From positions 1 through 9,125 of the forward strand of contig JAVHYG010000061.1 of NCBI GenBank assembly GCA_031119195.1: a DNA stretch of 9,125 nt, read 5' to 3'. Below are positions 1 through 6,270 of the stretch, one piece after another. The notes beneath the pieces are model-generated. The model had not been told where the DNA came from. It did no database searches and was given only the letters and a program-made list of their open reading frames with translations. The DNA comes from Rickettsiella sp. (GTDB lineage Bacteria > Pseudomonadota > Gammaproteobacteria > Diplorickettsiales > Diplorickettsiaceae). Made by a program: the position numbers and the translations under genes. The first letter of the stretch is position 1, and each line of letters begins with the position of its first letter.

Positions 1-300
1 CCCCGCTGTTATCAAATCTTGGCAGACCCACTGGGATAACTTATCACAGTATTTTGAGTATCCGGAAGAATTACGGCGTATTGTTTACACGACAAATATC
101 GTTGAAGGTTTTCATCGTCAAGTCCGTAGATACACTAAAAATAAAGGGGCTTTTACCAGTGAAACGCCTTACTTAAATTGATTTACTGTGCCTGTCAAAA
201 AATACTGGAAAAATGGTATCAGCCATTGCATAATTGGGCATTAATTGTTTCTCAGCTGCAAATATTTTTTGACGGCCGATTAAATTTACAACTACGATAA
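1..300 (+). pseudogene. IS256/Mutator-family transposase, C-terminal fragment with a frameshift
   Basis: Translation from base 2 gives a typical IS256/Mutator transposase C-terminus: the conserved block ELRRIVYTTNIVEGFHRQVR (about 71-130), whose Glu (codon 104-106) is expected to be the third acidic residue of the DDE catalytic triad, followed by KNKGAF. This frame stops at TGA 179-181. The remaining family signature (LIYCACQKILEKW, LHNWALIVSQLQIFFDGRL) continues in another frame from TTG 178-180 to TAA 298-300. One missing A in the run around 175-177 explains the break: restoring it gives an uninterrupted YLKLIYC. The N-terminal part, with the other two catalytic Asp residues, lies left of the window. 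It is probably an inactive copy; a sequencing error in the short A run, or much less likely a programmed frameshift, would look the same. Family assignment is firm; loss of function is inferred. Confidence 0.9.
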
Positions 301-334
301 ACGCTAGTTGACACTCTTTGATGAATACTCCCTC
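1..334 (+). mobile_element. IS256-family insertion sequence, right-hand part
   Basis: The transposase fragment is followed by a short noncoding tail of the size usual between an IS256-type transposase stop and the element's end. Read inward on the minus strand from about 334, the sequence begins GAGGGAGTATTCATC and is a candidate terminal inverted repeat. The other end is outside the window, so neither the inverted repeat nor a target duplication can be confirmed, and the boundary at 334 is approximate. The element ends about 20 bases beyond the stop codon of the convergent 1917-residue gene. Confidence 0.55.
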
Positions 335-355
335 GAGTTATTGTAATTCCAATGA

Positions 356-3300
356 TTATTTTTTAAGCGCTCCCCTGAATAAATCTCTTGGTGTGTATTT
401 TAAAGCTTCAATAGATGTGTGATTGTTGTGCTCCTCATATATTTTAAGCTTAGTATTTGTTTCATTCTTTTCTAATCCTTTGTGAATAAGGATATGTTGT
501 AGTTCTGTCATGGAATATTCTTTAACATCAATTTTGTAGAACCGGTTGGCTAAAGCAGGGGATAGCGGTTGTCGGTTGCTAAAGGATATGGGATTTTGTG
601 TGCCTACTACAAAAAAACCAGCTTGTTGGGCCAGATTCCCGGCTAAATCAACGCCGCTCATCAGTGCATTTAGTATTTTTTCAACTGGGGCAGTATTGAG
701 TTCATCTATCACCACGATGGCCCCTTCATGAAAGGCCTTAATGAGAACTTTGTCGATCTTAGCTGGATCGGTGAGTGTTAAATAGTAATAACGCTTAGTA
801 GAATCTACATTTGCTTCTTGGTAACCAAGTTCTTTAAGTAGTTCGATGACTAAAGCACTTTTACCAATACCAGAGGCACCTTCAAGCAATAAGCCATGAA
901 GACCTTGTGTTTTCAGTTCTGGCGTAATGATCCGTTTTTCGCGTATCGCTAAATGATCTTGTATTAGTTGTAAGGTGCGTCGACGACTGGGTGGTACGAT
1001 GTAACGATCTCCCAGTGGTAATAATGATGTTTCTCGGTGACTTGCACGTAAATCTCTATAACTTTTGTCTTGCTGAAAATTTAGTTTCCATTGTTTTCTA
1101 AGTGGCTTAGGAAGGTAAGGTTTGATTTCGTCATACAACGCTAAATAGGCGTTTTGTAAGGGGGTTCTTAAGTTATTTTTCTGGCAGAGGATTGCAAATC
1201 GTAACAGCATCATTTGTAGGTTGCGGGGTGTTAAAGATTGTTGAGGTTGAGTCTGCTTTGATAAAGATTGATAGCCTTTTAAAAGAAACTCAGCGACTTG
1301 CTTTTGATCCGTCTTCGATAACGCTAAAGAGCAAGTTTGATTCGTTTGCGCGAGTAACGGGCCTAGGATAGTAAGCAGTAAAAATCGATCTGACCAGTTT
1401 TTGAATTGTAGTCCACGACCATGTCGCTGAAAAAATTGATGCGTTTGGCGGCTTTGAAACTTAGTGGGATTACCGCAGAAAATAAGTTTGTGCTGGGGCG
1501 TTAAGGGATACTGTTTGCCGTGGATGAAAATAGCCGGCGGATCGTCAAAAAGTCCTTCGAAGCAATTAAACGAACCTTCTTTACTTAAATTTGCTTCATC
1601 CAAAAACAATATATGTATTTTATCTAAATGAGTATCACTGGCCCAACGGACCATTTGATCCATGCCAACGGATAACTGCAGTGTTTGTCCTTTATTTGCA
1701 TAATACGGCTGTAACTTTTCGATAATCAGTGTACTTTTACCAATCCCAGAAGGTCCTATGATAAAAACATAGGGGGTAGCATCTAACTGTGTTGTTAATT
1801 TTTTTAAGCGTTTCTTTTCTTCTTGATGTGGCTTAAATCGAAAAAAATGGCGTTTCATAATGCGCTGTATCCATTTTTTCAAATTAGAAAAAAAGTAGCG
1901 CTGTTTAAGTTTTTCTCCTAGCTGATTAATAGCCATAGGGTTAGAAAAAAATAAACTAAATGATTTTAAAGGATTTTTAGCAGGCTGTGTCTTCAGTGTT
2001 TGGGCAATTGTTTTTAACTGAGTATAATTCCATGATATTGTTTGTGAATTTTGTAAGTGTTTTTTCAGCTTTTCTAGAATAGGCTTCGAGACAGCTTCTT
2101 GCGCCAATTGTTCAAAGCGGTTTTCATCGCTAAAATCCTGTTTCTTGTACCGTTTATCTTTCGCAAGAAAAGTAAAGGCGTCTTTTTGATCAGTGACGAG
2201 GATAATTTGACCGGTTGTCAAAGGATGTAATTCCCCATTAGTTTGTAAGAAAGGGTTAGCCGCAAAAAGATTAGCCAATTGAGACGCCAACTCATCCGAA
2301 AAAACTCCTTTTAATATCACAGTTTTACCCGCTTTAAGCTGCTTTAGCAATTCACCATCCTGGATGTTAAAAGAATGAAGAGAAGCGCTATTTTTGGATG
2401 TATCGAGTTGGATAAGACTGACTAAATCAGCGTAGCTGGTGTTCTGAGCAACATGGATTACTATACAAGATCCGTTGCGTTGTTTTAATTGACTCAAGGT
2501 TAGATCGGTATCGTTGCTTTGGTAACACTCAGCAGAAAAAGAAGCTGCCTTAATGACCGGTGCAACTGTCAAGGAAGAAGTGGGTTTAATAACTTGAGTT
2601 AATCTAGAGGGTAACTGGACATTTTCTCCTAAAATGAAGTGGAGCCGGCAGTTATACTGATTGGCTTGATGGCATAATTTAGCCCACTGACTTTCAGGCA
2701 AGTTTTGTGTGACATAGAGGCGCAGTGTGTTATTTGCATAGTCAGCTAATAAACCAGTAGATTCGATAAAAGTACTTTTTCTATTACAATAATGATGGCG
2801 ATAAAATAGACCATCAAAGGTATAGGTACTAAGAAGCTGATCCCACTCCATACCCGCTTGCATAGATTCCCCCATCATTTTACCCTTAAACTCATATGCT
2901 GGATGGGTAAGCTGCCAGGTCAATGATTTAGGTAAGTGAATTTTTTCACCATTGGATTCTATAGTCCTGTATTTTGCCAAGTCTGCAAAAAAGCGTTTGC
3001 AGCTGAGATCCGTGTTAATCGGCGCATGACGAATTTCGATATTTTTATTTTCTGTGACCGTTTGTTGGAAAACACCAAGTTTAAACGTAAAAGGTGATCT
3101 AACCTGACCTACATATTGCAATTGACCGATAAGCTGTTCTTTCCAGTAATTACAATCATCATATAAATCAATCACTAAATCAGATTCCACGTTACCCTTG
3201 GTGAATTCGAGTACATCACGCTCCAGTAAGGGTAACTGCCAAGATTTTTTGACAGGAACACGCGACAATATGTCTTCACCCATGCGCTGACTGATCGCAA

Positions 3301-6109
3301 GATCCATGGCCGCGATGATTACGACACCTTCTGGAATAGAAATATCGCCTAATCGACGTGGGATATCAAAAAGGGTATTGTATCCTACATCCGTCATTTG
3401 ATAGCGATCAAAGTTGATGAGTAAAACATCTCCTGTTTTAAGTTGCTTTAAGTCACGAATAAAAGGGGAATCTATTTTTTCATAACCTATGTCTGTCTGA
3501 GTAATTTTTATAGTCTTAAATATCAAGTCTCTAAAACTGGGGAGATAGAGTACATGTTGATTGCATTGATCTTTTTCATTACAAAGATCAACATAAAAAG
3601 ATTCTATATCGTTACCGTCAGAAAAGATCAGCATCGCTTGTTTTTGATTCAGATCATAAGTGGCTAATTGTTGTTCTAGTTGTGTTATCGCTTCTGTAAA
3701 GAGGGTGGTGAATAATCTCATTTGCGGAACAACAGACATCGAACTAGTGATCGTTTTTTCTTTCTCTTCTGCAGAAGCGTTTGTTAGGGATTGTTTAGTT
3801 TCTACTTCTTCTGTTTTTGCCGCACTTAAACCATCAACAATTAGTGTTTGTAGTGGCTTTATATGCAATTGTACAGAATATCCCCCTAAATCTTGCTTGA
3901 TCCATTTACCTTCATAGTTTATTTCTATAAATGCATGGCAATCGTTTGTTATACAACGTACTTTAATTCCAAGATGCGCTGCTAAGGCTAAAAACAAGTA
4001 GACTCTATGCCGACATGCTCCCACTTGTTTCTCTAAAAGATAGTTAAACTCTGTATAGTTCTTCATGGTCGTATGCTGGGTTCGATCGCTGGTCTCGATT
4101 TCAAAACCTTTTAAAGCATGTGTTAGAACTGCAATACGTTGCTGAAGTGTAAGCTTGTTGAGTTGCCGGTATGCAGCATTTTTTTTCAGTGTACCGTCCG
4201 CCTCAAATCGTGTTTTTTTTACCCATTTCAATGCTTCTGGGGTGATGCCGCTGTTTTCCCAGGAAGCCGCTACCGGGAGTTCATTGACCTTTAGCTGATA
4301 TTGAATCTGTATCGTTTGTGTTTTCTGGTTAACGTCAGGTGTTAATCGTACATAGTACTGATTGGTATTCTCTGCATAAGCAAATTCTAGTGCACTACTG
4401 GCATGATAAGCTGTTAACTGTTCTTGGGAAGATAAAGAAGGCAGAGATATCCAGTCAGTTGCGTTGAGTGTCATCACGACTTGACCTATATAGGTACTAC
4501 TACCTTCTTCCTGGTTGATGGTTTTGCTGGCGTAAGGTTCTTTAGGTAGTAGTTGAAGTGATGTCTTTATAGACGTTAGTCTCAAATATTCCTCATCTTG
4601 ATTGAGGCCGTCATAAATCTTTAAACGATAATGGTGAGCGCCTGGATCGGGTGTAAAATAAGTTTGAACAGTAAATGTTTTTTCAGGATTAAACGTAGTA
4701 TCGGTATCAATAAGTGAGTGGCTATGTTTGCGAAAATTTTCAGTTGTCGACGCGCCTCTTGCGCCGGCTATTTGCTTTTGTACTTTTTGCTCTTCATGTT
4801 GCGTTGTTGATTTAGTAGTCTTTGTTTTTCCAGGAGCAACATACCCATACATTTCTTTAACAAACTTATAATCGATCAACTTTAAGTGAGGGTGTCTAGC
4901 AGTGAAATTGTCTATTATCTTTTGATTATCGCTAATATCCGACGAGCAAATAGTAAGATTTCTGAGTGTAAGTAGTTCTAGATCGTTGAATAAGCCACTA
5001 AAATCTACTTTACAGCCAAGTAAACGAAGAGACGTCAACTTTTTACACTGGCGCAAAAAACTCAATAACTCTGGTAGTTCTAAAGTAGTCTGCAATAAGC
5101 TAAGCTCTATAAGTTCAGGAAGTTCTAAACCTTTAAATAAGCCATTCAAATTTGTTTCATAAACCTCAATTTGGTTGTAGCGAGTAATCTCGAAACTAGA
5201 TGGATAATCTAAATAGAGTGTTATCAATTTTTTACAACCCAGCAAAAAGCCGTGCAATTCTGCTGTATCCAAACTCTGTGTTGCCAAATGAAACGCTTTA
5301 AGTTTAGGTAGCTTTACATCGCGCAATAAACTCCTGAAACTCGTTTCGTGATGAACAACATGAAGTTCTTCAACGTTTGAAAAAATAGCTTGTATAATTT
5401 GCAAGATTTTAGTGGATGTGTTTATAAGCAATAACTTTTTTGCAGATAACTTAGCTAATAAACCCAATAGCGTGCTATTATCATCGCCAACATCCACTAT
5501 GACACTTAATGAAGCAGGCGGTTGTGCTATTAACTCTTTACTTATCTGCAAATAGTAGGGTGGGTTTGTGCAAGAAAGGGTGTCTAAATGGCTCGCTTTT
5601 AATAGCGGGTCACTTATATTGGTATTTTGATAAAATTGCTGAGTTACTGCATTGTCTTTATTCGTCATTGTATATAAGGCGGGAAAACATTGGCCCATGG
5701 CAAAATAATCAAGTATAGCGATATGATCTCGTGCTATTCCTTGTTGAGTGGCCATTTGTATCGCCATCGAAGCAGAAGGATTCCAATTGCCCGCACAGGC
5801 TGTTAGGTCCGAAGCCTCTCTAAGAAGTAAAAGTGCGTTGTAAGTAGGTAACCATACGTTGAAGCCCTCATCAAATAGCAACTGTAGTTGCTGTAGATAG
5901 TTTTCTCGTTTATCGTTGGAAAGGCATAAAACGAGCCAGTCTAAAAAGATAAGTTGCTTTTTCTTTTTCTCACCCTCTTGATAGCAAGGTTTTTCCCAAA
6001 AATCAGTTTTCTGATCAAGCAAACGATTGATATTGGGTCGTCCTGATGGAAGGTGGGTATATTCTTTACCGGAAATAGGTTCTTTATAATAAAAAGTATC
6101 AAGAAACAA
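356..6109 (-). CDS. Giant LRR / transglutaminase-like / multi-AAA+ protein, putative effector
   Basis: A 1917-residue protein that I cannot assign to a named gene. Order by residue: helical N-terminus (about 50-200); leucine-rich repeats (about 250-412); polar Thr/Lys/Gln linker (424-470); beta-rich domain (about 475-612); transglutaminase-like domain (about 655-745) with GACRHR carrying Cys699, CHAFIEI carrying His725 and KQDLGG carrying Asp740. Two AAA-like regions with degraded nucleotide sites follow (about 822-960 and 1205-1320), then a strongly basic stretch (1400-1438). Two intact AAA+ modules end the protein. The first has Walker A GPSGIGKST (1452-1460), Walker B ILFLDEAN (1500-1507), sensor-1 Asn1547 and a candidate Arg finger Arg1575. 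The second has GASGIGKS (1744-1751), VVIDELN (1799-1805), GTQNP (1836-1840), ANRF with Arg1856, and a TPRDL lid motif (1906-1910). These motifs fit the AAA_5 group (midasin, dynein, MoxR, McrB). No signal peptide or clear membrane segment is seen. I infer a cytosolic or host-delivered, ATP-driven remodelling protein with an amide-chemistry domain; substrate unknown. Start codon: see the ribosome-binding site entry. Confidence 0.95.
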   Translation of the reverse strand: MFLDTFYYKEPISGKEYTHLPSGRPNINRLLDQKTDFWEKPCYQEGEKKKKQLIFLDWLVLCLSNDKRENYLQQLQLLFDEGFNVWLPTYNALLLLREASDLTACAGNWNPSASMAIQMATQQGIARDHIAILDYFAMGQCFPALYTMTNKDNAVTQQFYQNTNISDPLLKASHLDTLSCTNPPYYLQISKELIAQPPASLSVIVDVGDDNSTLLGLLAKLSAKKLLLINTSTKILQIIQAIFSNVEELHVVHHETSFRSLLRDVKLPKLKAFHLATQSLDTAELHGFLLGCKKLITLYLDYPSSFEITRYNQIEVYETNLNGLFKGLELPELIELSLLQTTLELPELLSFLRQCKKLTSLRLLGCKVDFSGLFNDLELLTLRNLTICSSDISDNQKIIDNFTARHPHLKLIDYKFVKEMYGYVAPGKTKTTKSTTQHEEQKVQKQIAGARGASTTENFRKHSHSLIDTDTTFNPEKTFTVQTYFTPDPGAHHYRLKIYDGLNQDEEYLRLTSIKTSLQLLPKEPYASKTINQEEGSSTYIGQVVMTLNATDWISLPSLSSQEQLTAYHASSALEFAYAENTNQYYVRLTPDVNQKTQTIQIQYQLKVNELPVAASWENSGITPEALKWVKKTRFEADGTLKKNAAYRQLNKLTLQQRIAVLTHALKGFEIETSDRTQHTTMKNYTEFNYLLEKQVGACRHRVYLFLALAAHLGIKVRCITNDCHAFIEINYEGKWIKQDLGGYSVQLHIKPLQTLIVDGLSAAKTEEVETKQSLTNASAEEKEKTITSSMSVVPQMRLFTTLFTEAITQLEQQLATYDLNQKQAMLIFSDGNDIESFYVDLCNEKDQCNQHVLYLPSFRDLIFKTIKITQTDIGYEKIDSPFIRDLKQLKTGDVLLINFDRYQMTDVGYNTLFDIPRRLGDISIPEGVVIIAAMDLAISQRMGEDILSRVPVKKSWQLPLLERDVLEFTKGNVESDLVIDLYDDCNYWKEQLIGQLQYVGQVRSPFTFKLGVFQQTVTENKNIEIRHAPINTDLSCKRFFADLAKYRTIESNGEKIHLPKSLTWQLTHPAYEFKGKMMGESMQAGMEWDQLLSTYTFDGLFYRHHYCNRKSTFIESTGLLADYANNTLRLYVTQNLPESQWAKLCHQANQYNCRLHFILGENVQLPSRLTQVIKPTSSLTVAPVIKAASFSAECYQSNDTDLTLSQLKQRNGSCIVIHVAQNTSYADLVSLIQLDTSKNSASLHSFNIQDGELLKQLKAGKTVILKGVFSDELASQLANLFAANPFLQTNGELHPLTTGQIILVTDQKDAFTFLAKDKRYKKQDFSDENRFEQLAQEAVSKPILEKLKKHLQNSQTISWNYTQLKTIAQTLKTQPAKNPLKSFSLFFSNPMAINQLGEKLKQRYFFSNLKKWIQRIMKRHFFRFKPHQEEKKRLKKLTTQLDATPYVFIIGPSGIGKSTLIIEKLQPYYANKGQTLQLSVGMDQMVRWASDTHLDKIHILFLDEANLSKEGSFNCFEGLFDDPPAIFIHGKQYPLTPQHKLIFCGNPTKFQSRQTHQFFQRHGRGLQFKNWSDRFLLLTILGPLLAQTNQTCSLALSKTDQKQVAEFLLKGYQSLSKQTQPQQSLTPRNLQMMLLRFAILCQKNNLRTPLQNAYLALYDEIKPYLPKPLRKQWKLNFQQDKSYRDLRASHRETSLLPLGDRYIVPPSRRRTLQLIQDHLAIREKRIITPELKTQGLHGLLLEGASGIGKSALVIELLKELGYQEANVDSTKRYYYLTLTDPAKIDKVLIKAFHEGAIVVIDELNTAPVEKILNALMSGVDLAGNLAQQAGFFVVGTQNPISFSNRQPLSPALANRFYKIDVKEYSMTELQHILIHKGLEKNETNTKLKIYEEHNNHTSIEALKYTPRDLFRGALKK

Positions 6110-6120
6110 AATATTAAATT

Positions 6121-6126
6121 CCTCTT
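6121..6126 (-). promoter_or_regulatory. Ribosome-binding site deciding a non-ATG start
   Basis: Read on the minus strand this is AAGAGG, a good Shine-Dalgarno match, with 11 bases to the TTG at 6107-6109 or 8 bases to an in-frame ATT at 6110-6112. An in-frame stop (TAA, 6125-6127) overlaps it, so translation cannot begin further upstream in this frame. The first in-frame ATG comes only at about residue 115. Initiation at TTG is therefore most likely; ATT has better spacing but is a very rare start codon. Confidence 0.65.
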
Positions 6127-6145
6127 AGCCTTATTTTTTTATTGA

Positions 6146-6164
6146 GTTTAGTTTGTAGCTAAAC
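6146..6164. promoter_or_regulatory. Small perfect dyad in the leader of the 1917-residue gene
   Basis: GTTTAG (6146-6151) and CTAAAC (6159-6164) form a perfect 6-base inverted repeat around a 7-base loop, about 20 bases upstream of the ribosome-binding site. On the minus strand the dyad is followed by an A-rich tract rather than a T tract, so it is not a rho-independent terminator for the upstream gene. It could be an operator half-site pair or a leader hairpin. An inverted repeat this short also arises by chance in AT-rich DNA, so the functional call is weak. Confidence 0.25.
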
Positions 6165-6252
6165 AATCTCCCATTTTTATTTTACTAACATTAACTGCTT
6201 AAAATTATCAATACGATTAAAGAATCTATTATTGCGTACCATAGCAACAGTA

Positions 6253-6270
6253 TGCATCTTTATTGATGCA
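6253..6270. repeat. 6-base inverted repeat over the stop of the protease gene
   Basis: TGCATC (6253-6258) and GATGCA (6265-6270) are perfect inverted copies separated by six bases, with the TAA stop of the 954-residue gene (6260-6262) in the loop. In the minus-strand transcript this could form a small hairpin at the 3' end of the coding region. No T run follows on either strand, so it does not qualify as an intrinsic terminator. Confidence 0.3.

Noticed and set aside
546..731. Plus-strand open frame of 61 codons
   Set aside because: It lies antisense inside the second AAA+ module, whose minus-strand frame encodes clear Walker B and sensor motifs. It has no recognisable product.
2320..2335. 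AGKT at residues 1260-1263 of the large protein as a Walker A motif
   Set aside because: It lacks the GxxxxGK[ST] pattern and precedes a beta strand in the Walker B position of a degenerate module.
3660..3917. Plus-strand open frame of 85 codons
   Set aside because: It is antisense to the linker after the transglutaminase-like domain and has no recognisable motif; a shadow of the real gene.
4810..4845. PGKTKTT at residues 427-433 as a nucleotide-binding loop
   Set aside because: It lies in a polar low-complexity linker with no surrounding beta-strand or Walker B pattern.
5509..5718. Plus-strand open frame of 69 codons
   Set aside because: It is antisense to the N-terminal region of the 1917-residue gene, with no recognisable domain.
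6110..6259. Promoter, PmrA-type or CpxR-type site upstream of the 1917-residue gene
   Set aside because: Minus-strand matches such as GATAAT, TAAAAT and TTAATGTT occur, but none has a properly spaced partner -35 box or second half-site. Such matches are expected by chance in AT-rich DNA.
6146..6270. Possible rho-independent terminator between the two large genes
   Set aside because: Two 6-base inverted repeats exist, but neither is GC-rich and neither is followed by a T run on the minus strand.
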